Assembly (NCBI GenBank): GCA_900757265.1
Contig: CAAENW010000150.1
Location: forward strand, 1 to 7,771
Length of the DNA stretch: 7,771 nt
Direction of reading: 5' to 3'
DNA from: an uncultured Collinsella sp.
GTDB taxonomy: Bacteria > Actinomycetota > Coriobacteriia > Coriobacteriales > Coriobacteriaceae
Made by a program: the position numbers and the translations under genes. Shown piece after piece: positions 1-6,028 of this stretch. Numbering within the stretch: position 1 is the stretch's first letter; the number at the start of each line of letters is the position of its first letter. Under the pieces are notes generated by a model. That model was not told the DNA's origin. It did no database searches and worked only from the letters and a program-made list of their open reading frames with translations.

Positions 1-446
1 AACAAAGCCGTAGCTATATCCAGTCGCCGTTTCATTCCCAGAGAAAAACTGCTCACGCTCTTTTTCTCTTCGATATCCAATCCAACTAGACTCAAAACGC
101 GAGGAACCTCACGACTCTCGTCAAGCCCCCATTCCGCACATCGGATCCGAAGATTCTCAACCGCACTGAGGGATTGGTATGCACCGCTGGAATCTGGCAC
201 GTAGCCGACACGCGCCCGCATCAGGCTCAGGTCTTTTTTCGACTTGCCTCCAAAGAGCTCCACGCTCCCCGACGATGGCTCACAGAGGCCCAGCACTATT
301 TTAATAAGCGTGCTTTTGCCCGCCCCGTTTGCACCAACAAGGGCGCAAAGCTCAGACTGATCCACCTCGAAGGAAACGTCATGCAACACACGCCGTTTTC
401 CATAGCGCTTTGACACCTTTGATAGCTTTATCGCTGATGCGTTCAT
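1..446 (-). CDS. ABC transporter ATP-binding protein, antibiotic/lantibiotic-export type (C-terminal part beyond window)
   Basis: Reading the minus strand from ATG at 446 gives 148 codons that run off the left edge. Residues 38-46 are a Walker A loop (GANGAGKST). The Q-loop region at 80-99 reads VGYVPD...VENL, with Asp85 where most ATPases have Gln. The signature is FSLGM at 134-138, followed by KRRLDIA. The FSLGM form and the short spacing are typical of ATPases that energise bacitracin/lantibiotic-type or NatA-type exporters. Walker B and the H-loop lie outside the window, as would a permease gene if one follows. The protein would sit on the inner face of the membrane and hydrolyse ATP to drive its permease. 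Start choice: ATG446 has GGGAGG only 3 nt upstream. An in-frame ATG at 482 (12 residues longer, AGGA spaced 5 nt) is nearly as good. Substrate is unknown. The gene is more AT-rich than the right side of the window, which may reflect transfer. Confidence 0.9.
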   Translation of the reverse strand, partial: MNASAIKLSKVSKRYGKRRVLHDVSFEVDQSELCALVGANGAGKSTLIKIVLGLCEPSSGSVELFGGKSKKDLSLMRARVGYVPDSSGAYQSLSAVENLRIRCAEWGLDESREVPRVLSLVGLDIEEKKSVSSFSLGMKRRLDIATAL

Positions 447-520
447 TGGCCTCCCGTTCCGCTTGATAGCAAAACCGCTCATATCGTTCCTTCTTTCCTT
501 TATCGTTTTCCATTGTTGTT

Positions 521-549
521 ATTGTTTTTCGATAACTCATATTTGTCAA
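521..549 (-). promoter_or_regulatory. Promoter of the ABC transporter gene with overlapping operator-like repeat
   Basis: On the minus strand a perfect -35 box TTGACA (549-544) is followed after 17 nt by AACAAT (526-521, 4 of 6 to the -10 consensus). Transcription would begin near 514, giving a leader of roughly 30 or 70 nt depending on the start codon used. The spacer and -10 carry an imperfect inverted repeat, GTTATCG...CAATAAC on the minus strand. The 15 bases TTATCGAAAAACAAT match part of the palindrome upstream of the DUF2975 gene at 13 of 15 positions. A protein bound here would block RNA polymerase, so repression is the natural reading. This is inferred from sequence only. Confidence 0.55.
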
Positions 550-557
550 GATAATCT

Positions 558-586
558 AAAGGAAAGAACCCGTGTTAGACACGGGT
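558..586 (-). terminator. Rho-independent terminator of the DUF2975-HTH operon
   Basis: A perfect 8-bp stem, ACCCGTGT / ACACGGGT, with a 3-nt loop lies about 40 bases past the stop codon of the HTH gene. On the minus strand it is followed by the T-rich run TCTTTCCTTT. It separates the regulator operon from the promoter of the ABC gene, so the two units are probably transcribed independently. Confidence 0.8.
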
Positions 587-626
587 CCCTTCACGCTGAT
601 ATTTCGTTTTAGTTGTTTGCCTTAAG

Positions 627-956
627 CTACTCGTCGCTCAAATCGACAGCGAAGACTGATGTCGGAAGTGACGCCTCGTTGCCTCCGCCATCCCGCATCT
701 GCCTCACGACATTTTTTGCGCGTTCGACAATAAGCTCCTCAAGCTCTTTCTCGCTCACGCGCCGAATAATATCTCCCGGTTGACAATCAAGTTCATCGCA
801 GATATCGAGAAGCGTCTTAAGGCGAATAGCTTTAATTTTTCCGTTTCTTAGCTTTGAAATATTAGCCGGAGTATGCCCCGTGGCACGAATCAGATCAGCG
901 CTGGTCTTTCCGGTCTTAAGCAGCTGCGTCTCAAGCTCAATGATGAGATAGCTCAT
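627..956 (-). CDS. Cro/C1-type (YozG-like) helix-turn-helix regulator
   Basis: This 109-residue protein has a helix-turn-helix spanning about residues 18-42 (TSADLIRATGHTPANISKLR) and then the run KAIRLKTLLDICDELDCQPGDII. That run is the hallmark of the short YozG-like XRE family, which commonly sits beside DUF2975 membrane proteins. The last 45 residues are a charged tail (EKELEELIVERAKN...) with no recognised domain. It presumably binds DNA as a dimer in the cytoplasm. The start at 956 is firm: AGGAGG lies 4 nt upstream and overlaps the TAG stop of the DUF2975 gene, an arrangement that suggests translational coupling. The best candidate targets are the palindrome upstream of its own operon and the related sequence over the ABC promoter. 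No ligand is evident. Confidence in the family is high; the targets are inferred. Confidence 0.9.
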   Translation of the reverse strand: MSYLIIELETQLLKTGKTSADLIRATGHTPANISKLRNGKIKAIRLKTLLDICDELDCQPGDIIRRVSEKELEELIVERAKNVVRQMRDGGGNEASLPTSVFAVDLSDE

Positions 957-964
957 GCTTCCTC

Positions 965-1525
965 CTACACAAGCTCGTCAGACTGCTCTTGGAGCAGCGA
1001 GGCATAACTCCAGATCGCCGAGATAAACAAGCAGACAACTGCGCCGATAAACGACCCCGCATCAAAGGTAGCGCCTTGGCAAATCTCAATAACGAAGGAA
1101 TGAGGCACGATGTAAAGCTCCAGGCCGCCAATGGTGAGATTAACCGATCCATAGGCACCAACAAGCGAAACCGCGGCGTTAACAGCAAAGGCAAGCGCAA
1201 GAACACGGATAAGCCGCACATGCGCCCTGGTAAAGGGCGATACGCCCCGCGAAATGTCACGGCTGATTCCGCACAAAACGACAAGCGAAATACCCATGAC
1301 GAGTGCCAGGCACAGTCCGCTTGGGATAACGATGCACCCGCCATTGAGAAGCGTCACGACACCGAAAGAATCGACAGAAGCAACGTTTGCAACCGCATAC
1401 CAGATCACGTAAACAACCAACGCGGCAAAAGCAACGAGCATCCCTGCAAAAACGGCTGCCATGCAAAAACCAAGCTTCCTGATATTTTCGCCCGCCTTGG
1501 CCATACGCTGAACGCTGTTGGACAT
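965..1525 (-). CDS. DUF2975-type four-helix membrane protein
   Basis: This 186-residue hydrophobic protein has four likely membrane segments, at about 18-43, 64-87, 104-124 and 152-177. Between the second and third is RGVSPFTRAHVRLIR, matching the SPF...N/H-V-xx-I/L-R element of DUF2975 proteins. The last helix ends in a charged tail (QEQSDELV), as in that family. Function is not established. The constant pairing of such proteins with a YozG-like regulator suggests a membrane partner that senses a signal or modulates the regulator. The start at 1525 is preferred over an upstream in-frame ATG at 1624: it has GAGGG about 7 nt upstream, follows the candidate operator, and removes 33 residues of Cys-rich, non-family-like sequence. 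It is transcribed with the HTH gene (8 bp gap) and probably autoregulated. Confidence 0.85.
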   Translation of the reverse strand: MSNSVQRMAKAGENIRKLGFCMAAVFAGMLVAFAALVVYVIWYAVANVASVDSFGVVTLLNGGCIVIPSGLCLALVMGISLVVLCGISRDISRGVSPFTRAHVRLIRVLALAFAVNAAVSLVGAYGSVNLTIGGLELYIVPHSFVIEICQGATFDAGSFIGAVVCLFISAIWSYASLLQEQSDELV

Positions 1526-1546
1526 ACACTCACCCTCATCGGCTCT

Positions 1547-1578
1547 ATCGTTATTCGAACAGTTTATCGAACAACGAT
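1547..1578. promoter_or_regulatory. 32-bp hyphenated palindrome, candidate operator of the DUF2975-HTH operon
   Basis: The arms ATCGTTATTCGA (1547-1558) and TCGAACAACGAT (1567-1578) are complementary at 11 of 12 positions around the 8-base spacer ACAGTTTA. The element ends about 20 bp upstream of the DUF2975 start codon, where a repressor operator or core promoter would lie. No strong -35/-10 pair is obvious around it; GATAAA within it on the minus strand is a weak -10 candidate. The right arm plus three bases (1564-1578) recurs over the ABC promoter with 13 of 15 identity. Binding by the HTH protein of this operon is an inference. Confidence 0.6.
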
Positions 1579-1638
1579 ATGGATTGCATGCGGAAAGCCC
1601 CGCCAGTGCGCATAGGCCATTCACTAATCAGAAGGGGT

Positions 1639-1677
1639 GAGAGTGGATTTTTGGACACGTATCGAACGAGAGTGGAT
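1639..1677. repeat. Short direct repeat flanking the long hairpin
   Basis: The decamer GAGAGTGGAT occurs at 1639-1648 and again at 1668-1677, 29 bases apart. The second copy forms the outer edge of the long hairpin that follows, so the direct repeat may be a partial duplication of the hairpin arm or part of a larger repeat unit. Confidence 0.6.
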
Positions 1678-1731
1678 AATCTCCCACTTTGAGGCCGCCA
1701 CCGGGCCTAAAACGGGAGATTATCCACGCTC
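1668..1731. repeat. 64-nt intergenic hairpin (14-bp perfect stem, nested inner stem)
   Basis: GTGGATAATCTCCC (1672-1685) and GGGAGATTATCCAC (1714-1727) are perfect inverted repeats. One mismatch further out, GAG (1668-1670) pairs with CTC (1729-1731). The 28-nt interior folds again: AGGCC (1692-1696) pairs with GGCCT (1704-1708), and TTT with AAA beyond a mismatch. The element lies in the noncoding gap between the DUF2975 operon's upstream region and the end of the Hpt gene. Neither strand has a T-run after it, so it is not a standard terminator, though it could stop or stabilise the Hpt transcript. In size and layout it resembles the hairpin at 6070-6136. I associate such elements with dispersed intergenic repeats of Collinsella-like genomes, but could not test this. 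Confidence 0.75.
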
Positions 1732-1755
1732 ATAGTCATCAAGGCTCACAGCCTC

Positions 1756-2112
1756 TTACTCGGCCGCCTCACGCAGGGCCGACATCGTTGCCGCATATTG
1801 CTGCTGCAGCGCATGCATTCCCTCGCGAGCGCCGTCAACGGCATCGGCGCCGCGCAGCGCTTCGGTCACCACGACCGCCGGCTCGTACAGATTGTTGAAT
1901 CCCAGGTTCTGGCTCACGCCCTTGAGCGTGTGCGCTGCCATAAACGCACTCTCGGCGTCTCCTGCCGCCATGGCAGCCTCCAGTTTGTCCATGCTCTCGT
2001 CATCCAAAAACTTGAGGGCAAAGCGGGCAAGCATTTCCCCGCCCATCAGCCGAGCGCACGCGTCGTCATAATTAGCGCCGATCTTCTCATACGCCTCACG
2101 CATGGAAATCAT
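1756..2112 (-). CDS. Free-standing Hpt (histidine phosphotransfer) domain protein
   Basis: This 118-residue protein is essentially a single Hpt domain. The phosphoacceptor motif AAHTLKGVSQNLGF places the active histidine at residue 61, followed by the usual Lys64-Gly65. The surroundings are helical, including an Ala-rich stretch around 44-60 and a C-terminal helix rich in Gln and Ala, as expected for a four-helix bundle. Such proteins shuttle phosphoryl groups between receiver domains of a phosphorelay. The gene lies 24 bp downstream of the REC/HD-GYP gene in the same direction, so the obvious partner is that receiver domain. The start at 2112 has AGGAG about 10 nt upstream; an ATG three codons later is possible but further from it. 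The kinase that feeds the relay is not in the window. Confidence 0.88.
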   Translation of the reverse strand: MISMREAYEKIGANYDDACARLMGGEMLARFALKFLDDESMDKLEAAMAAGDAESAFMAAHTLKGVSQNLGFNNLYEPAVVVTEALRGADAVDGAREGMHALQQQYAATMSALREAAE

Positions 2113-2136
2113 GGATTAAAAACTCCTTTGGTCAAA

Positions 2137-4017
2137 CTAAATCGTGGGAAACGCGACGACGTCGGCGGGGCGTGCCAACGTCTCGGCAATTTGGTCTTGC
2201 ACCTCGAGCAGGCAATCGAGCAGCAGCGGGTTAAAGGTGCCGCACTTACCGTCCAGGATCATCTGGATCGCCTCCTCGTGCGGGATAGCGTCCTTGTATA
2301 CGCGCACGCTCGTCAGTGCATCGTACACGTCAGCCACCGAAACCACCTGCGCGGCGATGGGGATATCGTCGCCCTTAAGACCGTCGGGATAACCCCTGCC
2401 GTCCCAGCGCTCGTGGTGCCAACGCGCAATCTGGTACGCATATTCCAAAAGCGCATTGCCGGCGTGATGGCTGCCCAGCTCGAGCAGCATGTTGGCGCCA
2501 ATCGTGGTATGCGTCTTCATAATCTCGAATTCCTCGGGCGTGAGGCGCCCGGGCTTGTTGAGGATCGCATCGTCAATCGACATCTTGCCGATATCGTGCA
2601 GCGCCGAAGCCAGGGCGATCGTGGAGCGTTCCTCATTGTCGAGGGAGATCGTGCCGCTACGCTGGACCAGATAGCCAAGCAGCAACTCGGTCAGCTTTTC
2701 GATGTTCGTAACGTGCCTACCGCTCTCGCCGTTGCGAAGCTCCATGACGCCGGCCATGATGTCGATGAGCATGCGACTGTTCTTGACGCGCTCGTTGTAC
2801 TGTTGGGACAGCAGGTTCGTCAGGCGGCGCTGTTTGGCGTACAGGCGGATGGTGTTGCTTACGCGGCGGCGCACGACACGGGAGTCAAACGGACGGTTGA
2901 TATAGTCTGAGGCGCCCAGCTCGTACGCGCGCAGAACCATATCATCGGAATCTTCGCTCGAGATCATGATGACAGGCAGATTGTCGATACTCGTTCGGCG
3001 CGACAGACCGGCCAGCACCTCAAAGCCGCTTATGCCCGGCATCACAATGTCCAGCAGCACGAGCGACAACTCATCGCCATAGCGGTCGACCATGTCGAGC
3101 GCCGCACGACCGTTATCGGCCTCGAGGATGCAATACTCGTCCTTGAGCATCTCGTTGAGAATGACTCGGTTCATCTCGGAGTCATCGACAATAAGCACCA
3201 AAGGCTTTTCGCTTTGGAAGGCCTCGATGGAATCGGCATCGGTCACGACCGTACCGGCTTTTGCCTTAGCGCGGCTCAGTAACTGAACAGCGCGGCCAAC
3301 GCCCTCATCGACCGTCTCGCCATGAATGCGAACGCCACCAACACATGCCGTCAAGCTCACGTGCTCATGGCCCGGAATAATCGTGGAATGAACGGCATCG
3401 GATACCTGATGCAGGCGACGGGTGAAGTCATCGGAGGGAATATTGGGCATGACAACCACAAACTTGTCGCAGCCATAGCGCACAAGCTCGTCAGTCGAAC
3501 GGATTCCGCTGCGCATGGCTGTCGCCACAGCACCGAGCGCAAGGTCGCCGGCATGACGGCCACACATATCGTTGAAGACCCTAAAATCATCAAGGTCGAT
3601 CATCGCAACGCCGGCATTCATGCGGGCGCTTCGGAGCTTTTCCTCGTAATATCGGCGATTATGCACGCTCGTCAGCACGTCGGTGTAGACAAGGTCCTCT
3701 TCTGCAGCCTCTTGCTCATCGATCGGACGCACCATCAGCAGGACGTGAGGCTCGCCCTCGACCTTCAGAGGACGCAGATGAGCGCGGTACTCAACACCAT
3801 CGTTGAGCAGTTGCTCCGACACCTCATCGGAATCTGTCAAGGCCTCAAGACTTGACTGACGCAGACAAGGACACCGATCGCCGGCGAGCAGGCAGTTAGG
3901 CTCGCTCTTAATCTGATCGGCCGACAGCAAACGCACCACGGGGTAGGTCTTCGCGACACGGGCGACCTCGGCGGCAGCCTCCTCGTCGGTTAGATTGACC
4001 TCGTGATTATTGAGCAT
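2137..4017 (-). CDS. PAS-like / degenerate GGDEF / REC / HD-GYP c-di-GMP signalling protein
   Basis: This cytoplasmic protein of 626 residues has no signal peptide or membrane segment. Residues 1-106 look like a reduced PAS domain with clustered cysteines (C42, C49, C51). A GGDEF domain spans about 107-262, but its active-site motif is GCDKF (182-186), so cyclase activity is unlikely. The inhibitory-site motif RxxD (R173-D176), five residues upstream, is kept and could bind c-di-GMP. A receiver domain follows at about 272-392, with acidic pair D278/D279, phosphoacceptor D323, S353, and Arg375 in place of the usual switch Lys (NRPF for KPF). The HD-GYP domain (about 414-620) looks active: E431 and H435 in ESGRH, HDIGK at 474-478, H503, HHE at 534-536, DGRGYP at 539-544, D563. 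It should hydrolyse c-di-GMP under control of phosphorylation. The Hpt gene downstream fits that relay. The start has AGGG 6 nt upstream. Confidence 0.92.
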   Translation of the reverse strand: MLNNHEVNLTDEEAAAEVARVAKTYPVVRLLSADQIKSEPNCLLAGDRCPCLRQSSLEALTDSDEVSEQLLNDGVEYRAHLRPLKVEGEPHVLLMVRPIDEQEAAEEDLVYTDVLTSVHNRRYYEEKLRSARMNAGVAMIDLDDFRVFNDMCGRHAGDLALGAVATAMRSGIRSTDELVRYGCDKFVVVMPNIPSDDFTRRLHQVSDAVHSTIIPGHEHVSLTACVGGVRIHGETVDEGVGRAVQLLSRAKAKAGTVVTDADSIEAFQSEKPLVLIVDDSEMNRVILNEMLKDEYCILEADNGRAALDMVDRYGDELSLVLLDIVMPGISGFEVLAGLSRRTSIDNLPVIMISSEDSDDMVLRAYELGASDYINRPFDSRVVRRRVSNTIRLYAKQRRLTNLLSQQYNERVKNSRMLIDIMAGVMELRNGESGRHVTNIEKLTELLLGYLVQRSGTISLDNEERSTIALASALHDIGKMSIDDAILNKPGRLTPEEFEIMKTHTTIGANMLLELGSHHAGNALLEYAYQIARWHHERWDGRGYPDGLKGDDIPIAAQVVSVADVYDALTSVRVYKDAIPHEEAIQMILDGKCGTFNPLLLDCLLEVQDQIAETLARPADVVAFPTI

Positions 4018-4062
4018 ATGGGGCCCTTTCGATAGTTTCGCATGGTAGCGGTGGGTTCCAAA

Positions 4063-4078
4063 TGTTACAAGAGTAACA
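4063..4078. promoter_or_regulatory. 16-bp palindrome upstream of the HD-GYP gene, possible operator
   Basis: TGTTAC and GTAACA flank the spacer AAGA as a perfect inverted repeat, 46 bp upstream of the HD-GYP start codon. A third copy of TGTTAC follows at 4109-4114, and the related palindrome TGTTAACA lies at 4175-4182 in the same gap. The position suits an operator or activator site for the HD-GYP/Hpt operon, but no regulator can be assigned and the stem is too short to be a terminator. Confidence 0.4.
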
Positions 4079-4228
4079 CCTTGCCGATGCAGGTAGGCAC
4101 GTGAATGCTGTTACATTTTTATGAGTTGGCAGACGGCGCAATCGAAGCCGCAGACGTGAGGTTTTGAGCACATTTGTTAACACGGCCGAAACGTTTGCAG
4201 ATGGAGCCTGCTTTGGCTATTGCGGGTG

Positions 4229-5026
4229 CTAGAACCCCAGGATGCCACGGACGGCCTGAGCAGCCGCTGCCGGACGATCGCGCAGCCCGTTGTGCGCGCC
4301 CGGGATCGTCACGAGAGGGCAATCGAGATATTCGGCAGCCGCTCGCGTACCAGCCTCGCGGGGCGTGCCAATCGAGAGCTCGCCCAGGAGCACGGCGGCC
4401 ACCGCTTTTGACGCGCGAACGCTATTCCAATCGGGAACGCAGGTCATAGTAATCCCGTATTCGTTTGCCATGAAACTGCGGCCGTTGCGCAGGGCATGCT
4501 TGGCTTCTGCCTCGGTTAACTTGGGGGCCTCAGGGTCCGAATCGCCGATGGCGCCCAGGAAGGCCCGTAATGCCCTGGAGACCTTTCCCGCGGCGATCAT
4601 CTCGAGCAAAACCGGGGCCGCGCCCAGGCCGGCACCCTCGTTTGTCACGGCGGGTTCATGCAGAATCGCACGCGAGATTATGGCAGGGTTTGCACGGAGG
4701 AGCTCCAGCGTCACCAGCGTACCGGCACTGTGCGCGAGCACGTTTGTCGGAGCGCCAATATGCTCGATAACGGCCTGCAGGTCGGCGGCCTGGGCGGCAA
4801 GGTCGTAGCGTCCGTCCGCAGCATCGTCGCTCTCGCCGCAACCGCGGCGGTCGTAGGCAATGACGCGGTAGTCACAGGCGAGCTCGCGGGCGATGCCGTC
4901 AAAAAATGTGCCATCGACGCAGGCGCCGTGCACGCACACCAAGGCGGGCGTATCGGACGATACAACCGGGCCGGCATACTCGCGACAGGCGATCGTGGTG
5001 CCCGCATTCTCAACCGTAAAATCCAT
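4229..5026 (-). CDS. Alpha/beta-hydrolase fold protein
   Basis: This 265-residue protein has a full alpha/beta-hydrolase layout and no signal peptide. The oxyanion region HGAC is at 33-36, YDRRGCGES at 58-66, the nucleophile elbow AHSAGT at 98-103 with Ser100, and the catalytic histidine is H245 in PGAHNG. The acid is less clear. The strand-6 segment VLLGELSIGTP has Glu216 where many relatives carry Asp, so Glu may serve or the acid may lie elsewhere. The cap region (about 120-200) is helical. Substrate cannot be inferred; esterase, lipase-like and haloperoxidase-like relatives share these motifs. The gene stands alone: over 200 bp of noncoding sequence lies on each side, and the next gene to the right is divergent. 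The ribosome site (GGGA about 8 nt upstream) is weak. I saw no convincing terminator after the stop. Confidence 0.88.
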   Translation of the reverse strand: MDFTVENAGTTIACREYAGPVVSSDTPALVCVHGACVDGTFFDGIARELACDYRVIAYDRRGCGESDDAADGRYDLAAQAADLQAVIEHIGAPTNVLAHSAGTLVTLELLRANPAIISRAILHEPAVTNEGAGLGAAPVLLEMIAAGKVSRALRAFLGAIGDSDPEAPKLTEAEAKHALRNGRSFMANEYGITMTCVPDWNSVRASKAVAAVLLGELSIGTPREAGTRAAAEYLDCPLVTIPGAHNGLRDRPAAAAQAVRGILGF

Positions 5027-5251
5027 ACTGTGTTCCCATCGTCAATGCCCATCCAGTTGCCCGTCAGTACGGTTGGATAGACCCGCATTGCTTTACGCTT
5101 TGTTAACAGATTAACTGTACCCGACCTGAGGCTTTTCATGGCACGGCATAATGAGCGACGTGCAAAAACGAAACTTGTAAAGCAAGAGCCCACACCTTGC
5201 TTCGGAGCCGATGCTATGCTTAGGCACAATTGTCTTGAGGAGCATATGTCT
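5027..5251. other. Divergent intergenic region between hydrolase and radical SAM genes
   Basis: This gap must hold promoters for both flanking genes, but I found no confident -35/-10 pair. For the minus strand, TTAACA at 5107-5102 is a passable -35 without a good -10. It overlaps the palindromes TGTTAACA (5101-5108) and GTTAA-CAGA-TTAAC (5102-5115). Nearer the radical SAM gene, AAGCAAG (5180-5186) and CTTGCTT (5196-5202) form a 7-bp inverted repeat with a 9-nt spacer. An in-frame ATG at 5138 would extend the radical SAM protein by 38 residues, but that extension does not look like the family. Confidence 0.4.
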
Positions 5252-6028
5252 ATGTCTACGTTTTTGAATGCCAGCCCCATCTTTGGGCCCGTTCGCAGCC
5301 GTCGTCTTGGTCTCTCGCTTGGCGTCAACATGATGCCGGCCAGCGGCAAAATCTGTACGTTTGACTGCATCTACTGCGAGAACGGTCTCAACGCCGAGCG
5401 CCCCTGCCACGAGCCGTATAACACGGCTGCCGTGGTGCTCGACGCGCTCGAGGCAAAGCTGCGCGAGATGGCAGCCGAGGGCGAGCTCCCCGATGTAATC
5501 ACCTTCGCAGGCAACGGCGAGCCTACCGCCGCGCCGGAGTTTCCACAGGCCATCGATGGCGCCGTCGCGCTTCGCGACCAGCTGGCCCCAAACACCAAGA
5601 TTGCCGTGCTTTCCAACGGCACGCGCGCCGATCGTCCCGAGGTACACAACGCGCTCATGATGGTCGACGACAACATCCTCAAGCTCGATACCGTCGACCC
5701 GGCGTTTATCCAGCTGCTCGACCAGCCCGTTGGCCCCTACGACGTCGAGCACCAGATCGAGACGTTCGCAAGCTTTAACGGCCATGTCATTATCCAGACG
5801 ATCTTTTTGAGCGGCGAGCACCAGGGCAAGCCCCTCGATAACACCGGCGAAGCGTATGTTGGCCCTTGGCTCGCGGCGCTCGAACGCATTCGCCCGCAGG
5901 AGGCGACCATCTACACAGTGGCGCGTGAGACACCGGTCGCCGGCCTTGCCAAAGCAGCGCCCGAGGTGCTCGACGCCATCGCCGCGCGCGTGCGCGCCCT
6001 CGGCATTCCCTGCCAGGTGAGCTACTAG
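5252..6028 (+). CDS. Radical SAM protein of the COG0731 (TYW1/Taw1-like) group
   Basis: This 258-residue protein begins MSTFLNASPIFGPVRSRRLG, the usual opening of the short bacterial COG0731 proteins. A CxxxCxxC cluster (C35, C39, C42 in CTFDCIYC) would hold the 4Fe-4S centre that cleaves S-adenosylmethionine, and GNGEPT at 87-92 is the SAM-contacting motif. A SNGT strand follows at 121-124. The archaeal and eukaryotic relatives build the tricyclic base of wyosine in tRNA-Phe. Bacteria lack that modification, so the bacterial role is unknown. Start choice: AGGAG ends 9 nt before ATG5252 and only 3 nt before an in-frame ATG at 5246; both are possible and differ by two residues. It is probably a single-gene transcript ending at the hairpin after 6070. 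Confidence 0.88.
   Translation: MSTFLNASPIFGPVRSRRLGLSLGVNMMPASGKICTFDCIYCENGLNAERPCHEPYNTAAVVLDALEAKLREMAAEGELPDVITFAGNGEPTAAPEFPQAIDGAVALRDQLAPNTKIAVLSNGTRADRPEVHNALMMVDDNILKLDTVDPAFIQLLDQPVGPYDVEHQIETFASFNGHVIIQTIFLSGEHQGKPLDNTGEAYVGPWLAALERIRPQEATIYTVARETPVAGLAKAAPEVLDAIAARVRALGIPCQVSY

Noticed and set aside
379..513. 44-codon minus-strand reading frame (MENDKGKKERYERFCYQAER...) starting right at the predicted transcription start of the ABC promoter
   Set aside because: It could be a leaderless small protein, but it overlaps the ABC coding sequence in another frame, has no ribosome site and resembles nothing I know. Conservation of the frame would be needed to revive it.
989..1615. Plus-strand open frame of 208 codons
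   Set aside because: It is antisense to the DUF2975 membrane protein and gives a low-complexity charged sequence without a family signature.
965..1624. Longer DUF2975 protein starting at ATG 1624
   Set aside because: The extra 33 residues are Cys-rich, unlike the family, and would be translated from the candidate operator. ATG 1525 has a better ribosome site.
1668..1731. Hairpin as part of a CRISPR array or riboswitch
   Set aside because: There is no regular repeat-spacer series, and the element follows rather than precedes the nearest genes on the minus strand, with no known aptamer motif visible.
1742..1754. Small hairpin AGGCT-CAC-AGCCT at the end of the Hpt gene as a terminator
   Set aside because: The 5-bp stem overlaps the stop codon region and has no T-run downstream on the minus strand.
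1798..2910. Long plus-strand open frame of 370 codons
   Set aside because: It lies antisense to the Hpt and HD-GYP genes, whose domains and catalytic motifs are clear. The translation shows no domain and reflects GC-rich codon shadowing.
5138..5251. N-terminal extension of the radical SAM protein from ATG 5138
   Set aside because: Family members begin at the MSTFL-like segment. The extension has no ribosome site and overlaps intergenic inverted repeats.
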